Positions 26,518 to 34,979 of a DNA stretch of 64,000 nucleotides are shown here, in pieces. Each line of letters begins with the position of its first letter. Positions within the stretch are counted from its first letter, which is position 1. The DNA lies in assembly GCF_019218285.1 (NCBI RefSeq), contig NZ_JAHUZG010000001.1, positions 682,001-746,000 on the forward strand, in the 5' to 3' direction. The translations under genes were made by a program, and so were the position numbers. This DNA comes from Antarctobacter sediminis (lineage in GTDB: Bacteria; Pseudomonadota; Alphaproteobacteria; Rhodobacterales; Rhodobacteraceae). Under the pieces are notes generated by a model. That model was given only the letters and a program-made list of their open reading frames with translations, ran no database searches and was not told the origin of the DNA.

Positions 26518-27366
26518 TCATGCGCCCTTCGCGATCCGGGAGACGGCGTCATCCGTCCACCAGACACCGTTGGCGACCATCCGGAAGTTGATGATCGCGG
26601 CAAGATAGCCGTCGCCTTCGGGCACCTTTGCCCCGGCGGTGGCATCGCGGACAACGGCCACCTCGTACCCCAGTTCCAGCAGCTCGTAGAGATGCGCCTG
26701 GGTGCAGAGATTGGCGGACATGCCCGCAAGGATGACCTTGTCGATTCCGCGCTTGCGCAGTTGAAGGTTCAGATCGTTCTGGGCCGGGCTGTAAACCTTG
26801 TGCGGTGAACAGATGACCGTTTCGCCGTCCTCGATGTACTTCTTGTATTGCGGCATCCAGTCTGCGCCGGAACCGTCGAAATCCGTCAGGTCCAGCGGAC
26901 CGGGGCGGTCGAACATGCCGATGGCGTGCATGGTTTTTTCCAGCGTGCCTTCGAACTGCCACTTGTGGTCATGAGGAAAATAGTAGTGCGGCGAGATAAA
27001 GACCGGCATACCGGCGGCCTTCGCCGCGGCAAAAAGACGTTCGATATTGTCGACGGTGCCCTGTTCGGTAACGCTTTCGCCGACAACACCCCATGTGACG
27101 CCATCTTCGGAAAGGAAGTCGATCTGGGGATCGGTCACCACCAGCGCCGTGCGGCCCGGAACAATGGTCATGTCGACCTGTGGCAGGCCAGGGTCAGCCG
27201 GATCAGCATAGAGTGCGCGCGCCTCGGGCGTGGCGGCCTGGGCGGCTGTCCCGGCGATGGCTGCGGCACCGGTGGCCGCGGCGCCTGCCAGCAAACGGCG
27301 GCGCGCCAGATCCACGTGTTCGGGCGTGATATTGCATCCGCAGGATGCGTGGTCATCATGTTTCAT
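26518..27366 (-). CDS. Tat-exported isochorismatase-fold cysteine hydrolase
   Basis: A 282-aa protein with an N-terminal Tat signal (ARRRLLAGAAATGAAA) preceded by a short Cys/His-rich tail (HDDHASCGC). The mature part has the isochorismatase fold, with Asp in VVTDPQIDF and the catalytic Cys in MSANLCTQAH. It is the second exported member of this family in the window. It probably forms an operon with the YHS protein; substrate unknown. Confidence 0.82.
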   Translation of the reverse strand: MKHDDHASCGCNITPEHVDLARRRLLAGAAATGAAAIAGTAAQAATPEARALYADPADPGLPQVDMTIVPGRTALVVTDPQIDFLSEDGVTWGVVGESVTEQGTVDNIERLFAAAKAAGMPVFISPHYYFPHDHKWQFEGTLEKTMHAIGMFDRPGPLDLTDFDGSGADWMPQYKKYIEDGETVICSPHKVYSPAQNDLNLQLRKRGIDKVILAGMSANLCTQAHLYELLELGYEVAVVRDATAGAKVPEGDGYLAAIINFRMVANGVWWTDDAVSRIAKGA

Positions 27367-27519
27367 GGTCTTTCTCCTTTAGGGGTCGGGGTGGTTGAAA
27401 CGGGCTCCCGCCACGGCGTCCGCCTGAATGGCGGGCACAGCATGACCGGTCGCGGCGCAGGGTTGGCGCCACGGGGTCGGGGAGGGGTGAGGAGGATCGC
27501 CTTTTGAGGCGGTCAGGTG

Positions 27520-27840
27520 TCAGTCGGCCACATCAGGAAGGATGCAGGTACAGACCGGCGGCAGCGCCGGGATCTGCAAGCCGGTGAAGGGCACAAACTG
27601 ATCGCCCTGTGGCTCTTGTGACAGGTTGGCCAAGGCCGGCCCGGACAGCATCAAAAGCGAGGCGATCCCGCCGGTCACCACGGCTCCGATGATCGCGGAA
27701 ATCAGCAGCGAGGCCATTTCCTGCGCGTCGCGGTCCCAATTCACAAGACGGCGGGCAGATCGGTGCGGCGGGGCGGGCCGCAACCGAAGCGGATCAAGGC
27801 GCATCAGGGCAGGGCGGGGGTGTTCGAAGGGCTGGGTCAT
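27520..27840 (-). CDS. Single-span membrane protein, unknown
   Basis: A 106-aa protein with a basic N-terminal half and one hydrophobic segment (SLLISAIIGAVVTGGIASLL, ~44-63), then a Pro-rich tail ending CTCILPDVAD. I recognise no family. It lies 42 bp after the AraC gene on the same strand and before the exported hydrolase genes, so the block may be one transcript. Coding likelihood is moderate. Confidence 0.55.
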   Translation of the reverse strand: MTQPFEHPRPALMRLDPLRLRPAPPHRSARRLVNWDRDAQEMASLLISAIIGAVVTGGIASLLMLSGPALANLSQEPQGDQFVPFTGLQIPALPPVCTCILPDVAD

Positions 27841-27882
27841 GTTGGGTCTCTCAGGGGGCGGTTGCGTTGTCGTGCCCCCAAC

Positions 27883-28971
27883 TTAGGCTGTGGCCGCCCC
27901 TGCCGTATCGGCCCGGCCTGCCAGCCTTTGGGCAGGGCCTGCCACAAGGGCAAGGCCGGTCGTGGTGCCGGTCTTGCGGGCGCGGTACTGCGCGGGAGCC
28001 TGACCCACGGAGCGCTTGAACGCCCGGCCAAAAGTGCTTTGCTCGGCGAAACCGGTCAGAAAGGCGATTTCCGCAAGGCTGCAACCGCTGGAGTCCAGAA
28101 GTTCCTGCGCCATGCGGATTTGCACGTCGCGCAGGACATCGCGATAGGTGGTGCCTTCCTCCGCCAGCCGCCGAAAGAACGTGCGTTCGCTCAACCCCAT
28201 GTCGCGGGCAAGGGCGGCGGCCTGTGGTGTGCCGCTGCTAAGCGTATCCCGCAGGCGTTGGGCCACTTCGGCACGCAACGAGCTTTGCCGGACCAGCGGT
28301 TCAAGCTGTTGTTCCAGATGACCGGTCAGAAAATCGGATACCGCCACATCGCCCAACCGGTTGGGCAGATCCAGCGCCTCGGGTGGAAAGAGGATCGCAT
28401 CCCGCTCCGCACCGAAGGATACCGGACAGCCGAAAAGCTGTGAATAATCCTTGGGGTCGCCGGTGGGCGCATGTCGGAAGGTGACGCCGGCAGGCACCAG
28501 CGGATCACGGACAAAGCCGCGTGCATTTCGCAGGAAGCCGGCAAAAGCACATTCGTTGCGCAGGGTCAGTGCCGGATGACTTTCGGTGCATCCCTGAATG
28601 ACAAGGGCGGGCACGGGGCCTGTCTCATCCAGACGGTAGATCGCTGTATCGGTCAGCAGGCGGAAATACCGCACCATCCTGATCATCGAGGCGCGCAGCG
28701 TAGGCGCAGTTTTCATCGCAAGCCCCAAGACCCCCAGATCGTCCAGCCGGATAGCCTCGGCATAGGCCGAAATCAGGCCATTCCGGTCGGGGTGAAGCGC
28801 CTCGATCCGGGAAATGAGGTCGAAAAAACCCTGATCGCCGAACTGGCCATCGGGTTTCGGGGTCAATTGATGGATCACATGCGTCCCGGACAGAACCTTG
28901 CCATCCGGTGACAGGGAGAGCCCGGCAGCGCGGGTCATGGCAATTGCAAAGGCGGCGGTGACAGAGGGCAT
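27883..28971 (-). CDS. AraC family transcriptional regulator
   Basis: A 362-aa regulator. The C-terminal HTH_18 domain holds the usual two HTH units (AALARDMGLSERTFFRRLAEEG and CSLAEIAFLTGFAEQSTFGRAF); the N-terminal ~220 residues look like the Arabinose_bd/OruR-type sensor. It heads the minus-strand block of exported small proteins and may control them. Confidence 0.88.
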   Translation of the reverse strand: MPSVTAAFAIAMTRAAGLSLSPDGKVLSGTHVIHQLTPKPDGQFGDQGFFDLISRIEALHPDRNGLISAYAEAIRLDDLGVLGLAMKTAPTLRASMIRMVRYFRLLTDTAIYRLDETGPVPALVIQGCTESHPALTLRNECAFAGFLRNARGFVRDPLVPAGVTFRHAPTGDPKDYSQLFGCPVSFGAERDAILFPPEALDLPNRLGDVAVSDFLTGHLEQQLEPLVRQSSLRAEVAQRLRDTLSSGTPQAAALARDMGLSERTFFRRLAEEGTTYRDVLRDVQIRMAQELLDSSGCSLAEIAFLTGFAEQSTFGRAFKRSVGQAPAQYRARKTGTTTGLALVAGPAQRLAGRADTAGAATA

Positions 28972-29002
28972 GGCAGGCTCCGTGTCATTGCGGGGAAAGG
29001 GA

Positions 29003-29025
29003 AAGCCGCCCCGGTGGGGCGGCTT
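29003..29025 (-). terminator. Terminator-like hairpin after PNPOx-like gene
   Basis: AAGCCGCCCC/GGGGCGGCTT forms a perfect 10-bp stem with a 3-nt loop, 7 bp past the stop of the PNPOx-like gene. On the minus strand it is followed by TTTCCC. Confidence 0.7.
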
Positions 29026-29031
29026 GGCGTA

Positions 29032-29628
29032 TCAGGCAGAGGCAAAACGCTGCTGTTCCAGTTCAGCTATCCGGTCGCGCAAACGGCGGATTTCATCGCC
29101 ATGCTCGGCATCGGTCCGGCGGACCGGAATATGCTGCGGACAGTTCCAGTCAAAGGCCGCGATATGGATCAAAACGGCGCGTTCGACCTGTGGAGCATCG
29201 GCAAGACTGAGGGCTTGCATGATCTTCGGATCTTCACAGATCTCGGCCTCACCCAGAAGTTTCAGCCTGCGGCCTTCGGCAAAATCCATCACAAGCAGGG
29301 ATATGCGGCTGTTGCCGCGCAGGTTGCCCGTGCTGATGTACTGGCGGTTTCCGCGGTAGTCGGCATAGGCGATGGTCTGCGGGTCAAGCACCTTGAGAAA
29401 TCCCGGCGACCCACCGCGAAACTGGACATAGGGCCACCCGGTTTCCGAGAGCGTTGCCTGAAAGAACCCGTCCCGTTCTTGTAGGAAACGCGACTCGACG
29501 GCGGACAATCGGGCCCCGTCCCGGCGCTCTTGGGACAAGACCCGGCCATAGATGTCGGCCGACCCATGGCGCGCCTGTTCAGCCCGAACGCGACCGGTGA
29601 ACGCGATATCTGCAAAAGCATTCGCCAT
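29032..29628 (-). CDS. Pyridoxamine 5'-phosphate oxidase-like flavoprotein
   Basis: A 198-aa protein of the PNPOx-like split-barrel family, with a VQFRGGSPGFLKVLD strand region and a C-terminal Glu/Arg coiled-coil tail (IRRLRDRIAELEQQ). Such proteins bind FMN or F420 and reduce varied substrates; this one is longer and lacks the full PdxH motif set. It follows a DUF1348 gene by 10 bp and probably belongs to a TetR-controlled stress operon. Confidence 0.8.
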   Translation of the reverse strand: MANAFADIAFTGRVRAEQARHGSADIYGRVLSQERRDGARLSAVESRFLQERDGFFQATLSETGWPYVQFRGGSPGFLKVLDPQTIAYADYRGNRQYISTGNLRGNSRISLLVMDFAEGRRLKLLGEAEICEDPKIMQALSLADAPQVERAVLIHIAAFDWNCPQHIPVRRTDAEHGDEIRRLRDRIAELEQQRFASA

Positions 29629-29638
29629 TCCGCCGCCC

Positions 29639-30103
29639 CTATAACCCGAGATCCGACAAGCCGGGATGATCTGCTGGGCGCGGGCCTTGCGGCCAACGCA
29701 TCAGGCGGTCGCTTTCATGGATCGGCATGTCGTTGATCGAGGCGATACGGCGCTGCATGAGACCGTCCGGCGCAAACTCCCAGTTTTCGTTGCCATAGGC
29801 CCGGAACCACGACCCGCTGTCGTCGCGGTACTCATAGGCGAACCTGACCGCAATGCGGTTGCCGTCATGGGTCCAAAGCTCCTTGATGAGGCGGTAGTCA
29901 TGTTCGCGGGACCATTTGCGGGACAGGAAAGCGACGATCTTGTCACGGCCGGAAAACTGTTCGGCCCGGTTCCGCCATTGGCTGTCGACCGTATAGGCCT
30001 GCGAGACTTTCTCAGGCTGGCGTGTGTTCCATGCGTCTTCGGCCATGCGGACCTTTTGCACGGCGGTGGTTTCGGTAAAGGGCGGGAGAGGAGGACGTGT
30101 CAT
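29639..30103 (-). CDS. DUF1348 / SnoaL-like protein
   Basis: A 154-aa protein of the DUF1348 family with an NTF2-like cone fold. Typical stretches are [17 protein letters not shown] and [23 protein letters not shown] 30103 gives the normal family length. The divergent tetR gene and paired operator-like repeats upstream suggest control by that repressor. Function of the family is unknown. Confidence 0.85.
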   Translation of the reverse strand: MTRPPLPPFTETTAVQKVRMAEDAWNTRQPEKVSQAYTVDSQWRNRAEQFSGRDKIVAFLSRKWSREHDYRLIKELWTHDGNRIAVRFAYEYRDDSGSWFRAYGNENWEFAPDGLMQRRIASINDMPIHESDRLMRWPQGPRPADHPGLSDLGL

Positions 30104-30154
30104 TTCAGGGTCTTTTCTGTTGGGGAGGCACATTTTGATACCCACTATATAGGC

Positions 30155-30168
30155 AGACAGGTCTGTAT
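30155..30168. promoter_or_regulatory. TetR operator candidate, copy 1
   Basis: AGACAG-GT-CTGT-AT shares the half-site pattern of a second site 97 bp away. It lies 52-65 bp upstream of the DUF1348 start codon, near where its promoter is expected. Confidence 0.5.
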
Positions 30169-30251
30169 ATTTGTCAAACCCTCTTCACTATGGAGTGATC
30201 CGATCTCCCCTCGATTCCACCGCAAAGACATGCAATATATGCATTCATGAT

Positions 30252-30265
30252 AGACAGAACTGTCT
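30252..30265. promoter_or_regulatory. TetR operator candidate, copy 2
   Basis: AGACAG-AA-CTGTCT is a perfect 6-bp inverted repeat with a 2-bp centre, 20 bp before the tetR GTG start. It fits an autorepression site. Confidence 0.55.
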
Positions 30266-30284
30266 GATAACTTTGGAGCCTTGC

Positions 30285-30878
30285 GTGAAATCTCGCCGCG
30301 ACGATTTGGTCGAAACCGCCCTGAAACTTTTCTACCGCCACGGCTTCAACGCCACGGGGATCGACCGCATCCTTGCCGAATCGGGCGTCGCCAAGATGAC
30401 GCTGTACAAACACTTTCGGTCCAAAGACGAACTGATCCTTGCCGCGCTGCAATTGCGCGATGAACGGTTTCGCAACTGGCTGATGTCCGAAATGGAAAAA
30501 GCCTCTGCCGATCCCGAACAAAGGCTGCTGGCGATGTTCGACGCACTGGAAATCTGGTTTTTGGGCAAGGCTTTCAAGGATATGGGATTTTCGGGCTGTG
30601 CGTTCATCAATGCCGCCGGAGAGTTCGCGGCGCAGGATCACCCGGCCCACCGTCTGTCGTCCGAGCACAAGCAACGCATTGTCGACTATCTTGAAAAGAC
30701 CTGCCAAGAGGCCGGGCTGCCGGACCCCGCGCAAATGGCCGAACGTCTGGCGTTGCTGAAAGAGGGGGCAATCGTCACCGCCCATGTCCGCAACATGCCC
30801 GAAGCCGCCCATCAGGCGCGCGAGATGGCCAGGATCTTGATCGCGGCCGCGCGGCGGGACGGGCAGACCGGCACCTAA
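30285..30878 (+). CDS. TetR family repressor
   Basis: A 197-aa regulator with an N-terminal TetR HTH (NATGIDRILAESGVAKMTLYKHF) and a ligand-binding C-terminal domain with a Cys in GFSGCAFINA. Start at GTG 30285, six nt after GGAG; the longer frame extends into the operator region. It is divergent from the DUF1348-PNPOx pair and two matching palindromes lie between them, so it probably represses both directions in response to an electrophile-type signal. Confidence 0.88.
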   Translation: MKSRRDDLVETALKLFYRHGFNATGIDRILAESGVAKMTLYKHFRSKDELILAALQLRDERFRNWLMSEMEKASADPEQRLLAMFDALEIWFLGKAFKDMGFSGCAFINAAGEFAAQDHPAHRLSSEHKQRIVDYLEKTCQEAGLPDPAQMAERLALLKEGAIVTAHVRNMPEAAHQAREMARILIAAARRDGQTGT

Positions 30879-30980
30879 GCCTTTGGCGAGCCCCGGCTTG
30901 AAAAAATCTTCATCAGGCGAACCTCGGCGCCGGCGGTTTTCACGGTGTCAGAGCCATAATGGCTTGGCCGAGGCACCTTC

Positions 30981-30997
30981 TGTGAATTCAGTTCCAA
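30981..30997. promoter_or_regulatory. Operator-like site upstream of iorA
   Basis: TGTGAATTCAGTTCCAA matches the palindromic site at 34877-34893 at 14 of 17 positions. It lies about 115 bp upstream of the small molybdenum-hydroxylase subunit gene, suggesting common control with the LLM gene by the intervening LysR protein. Confidence 0.35.
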
Positions 30998-31111
30998 TCT
31001 GTTTTGAAGTCCCAAGGGGTTCAGAGATCTGGCAGCGGACCCATCTGCCCCTGCGACCGAGAGGCGCAAGCCAGACCTTAAACGAGCCAGCGTTCCAAAA
31101 CAGGACTTCTC

Positions 31112-31579
31112 ATGATCAACTTCAAACTCAACGGGAAAGATGTCAGTCTTGACGTCGATCCCGACACCCCATTGCTTTGGGCAATCCGCGATGACATCGG
31201 TCTGAAAGGCACCAAGTTCGGCTGCGGTATCGGCATGTGCGGCGCCTGCACCGTTCACATTGACGGCTATGCAACGCGCTCCTGCGTGACCCCGATCTCG
31301 TCGATCGAAGGCAGCGAAATCACCACCATCGAAGGGCTGGATCCGAACGGGGCGCACCCGGTGCAGGAAGCATGGCGCAACCTGCGCGTGCCCCAATGTG
31401 GTTACTGCCAGTCGGGCCAGATCATGCAGGCCGCTTCGATGCTGGCGGACACACCCAACCCGACCGACGAAGACATTGACGCGGTCATGACCGGCAACCT
31501 CTGCCGCTGCATGACCTATCCGCGTATCCGCCAAGCCGTGCGCGAAGCTGCACAGGCAATGCAGGGAGGGGCGAACTGA
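31112..31579 (+). CDS. Molybdenum hydroxylase [2Fe-2S] subunit (IorA-like)
   Basis: A 155-aa iron-sulfur subunit of the xanthine oxidase family. The plant-type cluster is formed by CGIGMCGACTVH (first group) with a later Cys, and the second cluster by CGYCQSGQ and CRCMTYPRI. Such two-subunit enzymes (isoquinoline 1-oxidoreductase type) hydroxylate N-heterocycles or aldehydes. Its stop overlaps the start of the large subunit (TGATG). There is no FAD subunit gene, typical of the iorAB class. Confidence 0.9.
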   Translation: MINFKLNGKDVSLDVDPDTPLLWAIRDDIGLKGTKFGCGIGMCGACTVHIDGYATRSCVTPISSIEGSEITTIEGLDPNGAHPVQEAWRNLRVPQCGYCQSGQIMQAASMLADTPNPTDEDIDAVMTGNLCRCMTYPRIRQAVREAAQAMQGGAN

Positions 31580-33894
31580 TGGGAGAGATGCAGCGACACC
31601 TCGCCGCCAAGGCCGCCTCACAGATGACGCGCCGCGGTTTCCTTGTCTCCATGAGCGCCCTTGGCGCAACCTTTGGGTTCCCGACAGCCTCGCGCGCGGC
31701 CATGGACCCGGGTGCGGCGGATGGCGTTCCCGTCACCGCGAATGGTGAACGGTTCGAGCCGAGCCTGTGGTACTGGATCGACGCTGACGGTACGGTGAAC
31801 GTCAACATCATCCGCGCCGAGATGGGGCAGCACGTCGGCACCGCCATCGCCCGCATCCTTGCCGACGAACTGGGCGCAAACTGGGACGACGTCCGCATCA
31901 CCCATGTGGACACAGACCCCAAGTGGGGCTTCATGGTCACCGGTGGCAGCTGGTCGGTCTGGCAAAGCTGGCCGGTCTATCGTCAGGCCGGTGCCGCTGG
32001 CCGCGTCGCCCTGATCGAGGCTGCGGCAACCAAATGGGGCGTCGACCCCGCCAGCTGCGAAGCCCGCGACGGCGCGGTTCATGCCGGCGACCAGTCGATT
32101 TCCTTCGGGGATCTTGTGGCCGAAGGGCTCGACCGCAGCTTTACCGAGGAAGAGCTGAAAGCGCTGCCGCTAAAGCCCGTGTCCGAACTCACCATGGTGG
32201 GCAAGGACGTCAAGGCGCTGGACATCGACAACAAAACCACCGGTCAGGCGATCTATGGCCTTGATGCCGAGATCGACGGCATGGTCTATGGTGCGCCGCT
32301 TTTGCCGCCCACACGGTATGGCTGCACCGTCACGAACATCGACGACAGCGCCGCGAAATCCGTCAAAGGTTACCGCCAGACGCTGACCATCGACGATCCC
32401 ACCGGCACCGTGCCCGGCTGGGTCGTGGTCATCGGCGACAGCCTTTTCGCCGCGCGCAAGGCTGCCGAGGCCATTTCGGTTGAATGGTCCACCGGACCGG
32501 CATCGACAGTGTCGGAACAGGACATTCTGGATGAGGCACGCCGCCTGATCGGAGATACGGCGACCGGATCCATCCTGCACACCGAAAATCACCAGACGGC
32601 CCCGGTCTTTGATGCGGCTGCCGATGTGATCGAGGCAGAGTACACCACCTCGACCGTTCTGCACTTTCAGCTGGAGCCTACCAACGCGACCGCATTCCAG
32701 AACGCCGACGGCGTCTGGGAAGTGCACACTGGCAACCAATGGCAATCGCTGATCCTGCCGACGCTGGCTCAGGCCATCGGCGGGAGCGAGACCGACGTCA
32801 TCCTGCGCAGTTACATGCTGGGCGGAGGCTTTGGCCGTCGCCTGAACGGCGACTACTGCGTGCCCGCGCTTTTGGCTTCCAAGGCCTTGGGCGGCAAACC
32901 GGTGAAACTGGTGCTGTCGCGCGAACAGGACGCCCATTTCGACAGCCCGCGGTCGGCCTCGGTTCAGCAGATGCGCATGGCCTTTGACCCCGATGGCACC
33001 GTCACCGGCATGGAACACCACGCGGCCGCAGGCTGGCCCACGCAGATCCTTGCCCCGGGTTTCATGCCCGAAGGGGCCAATGGCGTGCCCTATGATCCCT
33101 TTGCCATCGACGGTGCGGATCACTGGTACAGCGTCGGCGCGCATCAGGTTCGGGCAATTTCGAACGGTCTGGCCAATGACACCTTCCGTCCCGGCTGGTT
33201 GCGCTCGGTCGGACCGGGCTGGACCTTCTGGGCGGTCGAAAGCTTCATGGATGAGGCGGCACGCAAACTGGGTCAGGACCCGGTGGCGTTCCGTCTGGAC
33301 CACCTGCGCGCCGAAGGCATCAACGCAGGTTCGGCACCCAATGCCGTGGGCGGTGCGGACCGCCAAGCCGAGGTGCTGCGCCGCGTGGCCGAGATGTCGG
33401 GCTATGGCAAGGGCGATCTGCCTGCGGACAGCGCCATCGGCATCGCCACCACCTTTGGCCAGTCGCGCCAGATGCCGACATGGATCGGCGGCGCGGTAAA
33501 GCTGCACGTGGATCGCGAAAGCGGCGATGTGTCGGTCGAAAAGATCTGGCTCGCCGTGGATTGCGGTGTGGTTGTCGATCCTGACGGCGCAAGGGCCCAG
33601 TGTGAAGGCGCGGCGCTTTGGGGTCTGTCCATGGCTCTGCACGAAGGCACCGAGTTCGAAAACGGCGCGGTTCGGGATGTGAACCTCGACACCTACACGC
33701 CGCTGCGGCTGGAGGATGCGCCCGAGATCGAGATCACCTTTGTCGAGAACGAGCACGCGCCCGTCGGCCTTGGTGAACCGGCGACGACAGTGATCGCACC
33801 GGCCATCGGCAATGCCATCGCCGAGGCTGTTGGCGTGCGGATGCGCAGCCTGCCGATCACGCCGGACAAGATCCTGGCGGCGCTGGCTGGCTAA
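31579..33894 (+). CDS. Molybdenum hydroxylase large subunit (IorB-like)
   Basis: A 771-aa molybdopterin-binding subunit. It carries a twin-arginine signal TRRGFLVSM at the N-terminus, so the enzyme is probably periplasmic and exported together with the small subunit. Molybdopterin-contact motifs include GGGFGRRLNGD (~416) and the C-terminal GLGEPATTVIAPAI, which holds the catalytic Glu expected in this family. The substrate is unknown; aldehydes or N-heteroaromatics are typical. Electrons would go to a cytochrome or quinone acceptor. Confidence 0.9.
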   Translation: MGEMQRHLAAKAASQMTRRGFLVSMSALGATFGFPTASRAAMDPGAADGVPVTANGERFEPSLWYWIDADGTVNVNIIRAEMGQHVGTAIARILADELGANWDDVRITHVDTDPKWGFMVTGGSWSVWQSWPVYRQAGAAGRVALIEAAATKWGVDPASCEARDGAVHAGDQSISFGDLVAEGLDRSFTEEELKALPLKPVSELTMVGKDVKALDIDNKTTGQAIYGLDAEIDGMVYGAPLLPPTRYGCTVTNIDDSAAKSVKGYRQTLTIDDPTGTVPGWVVVIGDSLFAARKAAEAISVEWSTGPASTVSEQDILDEARRLIGDTATGSILHTENHQTAPVFDAAADVIEAEYTTSTVLHFQLEPTNATAFQNADGVWEVHTGNQWQSLILPTLAQAIGGSETDVILRSYMLGGGFGRRLNGDYCVPALLASKALGGKPVKLVLSREQDAHFDSPRSASVQQMRMAFDPDGTVTGMEHHAAAGWPTQILAPGFMPEGANGVPYDPFAIDGADHWYSVGAHQVRAISNGLANDTFRPGWLRSVGPGWTFWAVESFMDEAARKLGQDPVAFRLDHLRAEGINAGSAPNAVGGADRQAEVLRRVAEMSGYGKGDLPADSAIGIATTFGQSRQMPTWIGGAVKLHVDRESGDVSVEKIWLAVDCGVVVDPDGARAQCEGAALWGLSMALHEGTEFENGAVRDVNLDTYTPLRLEDAPEIEITFVENEHAPVGLGEPATTVIAPAIGNAIAEAVGVRMRSLPITPDKILAALAG

Positions 33895-33912
33895 GTCTTT
33901 GTCTACGAAACC

Positions 33913-33936
33913 TCAGGGGGCGGGCGCGCCCCCTGA
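33913..33936. terminator. Bidirectional terminator-like hairpin
   Basis: TCAGGGGGCG/CGCCCCCTGA is a 10-bp stem with a 4-nt loop between convergent iorB-like and lysR genes, followed by TTTA on the plus strand. Confidence 0.7.
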
Positions 33937-33949
33937 TTTACATTGCGGC

Positions 33950-34864
33950 TCAGGCCGCTTCGGCCCCGGACAAATACCCACGCAGCCGTGCCGTGGTGAA
34001 ATCGAGAAACGCGCGAACCCGGTTCGGCACACGTTCGCCACCCAGAAAGACGGCATGAACCTCTTCGGTGTCGCCCTCGGTGGCCCCGGCCAGAACCTCG
34101 ACCAGTCGACCGGCCTTCAGATCCTCGCGCACGTGAAATTCGCCGATCCGGGCCAAACCCATTCCCGCCACCGCCGCCCGGCGCACCGTTTCGCCGTTAT
34201 TGGCGATCAGCGGCCCCTCGACCATGCGATCCACGATGCGCCCGCTGTCCTTCAATGGCCAGACCGCGTTGGTCCGGCGAAAATTGAAACCAAGACACTC
34301 GTGATCTTCCAGATCATGGACCGACGCCGGTGTGCCGTGTTGTTCAAGGTAATCCGGGCTGGCCACGATCATGCGCTTGGCGGTGCCCAACCGGATCGCC
34401 GTCATCGAGGAATCCGGCAGTGGGCCAACACGAAAGGCCACATCGGTCCGGTCAAGGTACAGATCGACGATCTCATCCGAGAGCGAGAGATCGACGGTGA
34501 TCCTTGGGTGCAGCCGCCGAAACTCGGGCAAAAGCGGCTCCACTCCCAGCATTCCGAACCCCACCGAACTGCTGACCCGAACCCGGCCGCCCAGACAGGA
34601 AGAGCCCTGCGACAAATCCCGTTCCACTGCCGCCATTTCATCCAGAACGTCGCGGCTGCGTTCGTAATAGATCCGGCCTTCCTCCGTCAGCGCAAGTCGG
34701 CGGGTCGACCGTTCCAGCAGGCGCACGCCAAGCCGTTCCTCCACCCGCGCCACCAGTTTGCTGACCGTAGAGGGGGTCATGCGCAGCGTGCGCGCGGCCT
34801 CGGAGAAACTGCCGCTGTCCACCACCTGCAAAAAGACCTGCATCTCGCCCGCGCGATTGTCCAT
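33950..34864 (-). CDS. LysR family regulator
   Basis: A 304-aa LysR regulator with an N-terminal HTH (FSEAARTLRMTPSTVSKLVA) and a CrgA-like effector domain. ATG 34864 is preferred because AAAGGTGG sits upstream; a GTG at 34873 overlaps that site. It lies between the iorAB-like pair and a divergent LLM-aldo/keto reductase-MFS operon, with a palindrome next to its promoter. Confidence 0.88.
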   Translation of the reverse strand: MDNRAGEMQVFLQVVDSGSFSEAARTLRMTPSTVSKLVARVEERLGVRLLERSTRRLALTEEGRIYYERSRDVLDEMAAVERDLSQGSSCLGGRVRVSSSVGFGMLGVEPLLPEFRRLHPRITVDLSLSDEIVDLYLDRTDVAFRVGPLPDSSMTAIRLGTAKRMIVASPDYLEQHGTPASVHDLEDHECLGFNFRRTNAVWPLKDSGRIVDRMVEGPLIANNGETVRRAAVAGMGLARIGEFHVREDLKAGRLVEVLAGATEGDTEEVHAVFLGGERVPNRVRAFLDFTTARLRGYLSGAEAA

Positions 34865-34876
34865 ACGCCCCACCTT

Positions 34877-34893
34877 TGTGAATTCACTTCACA
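34877..34893. promoter_or_regulatory. LysR operator candidate
   Basis: TGTGAA-TTCAC-TTCACA is a perfect inverted repeat immediately upstream of the lysR start and about 87 bp before the divergent LLM gene. A related copy lies upstream of the iorA-like gene. Confidence 0.45.
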
Positions 34894-34979
34894 GATAATG
34901 TGGAGCGTCGATCCGTTATCAAGACCCCGGGCCACAGCTATCTCGCACCTATCCAATTCAGGACGGAAAGGGCGCGGAA

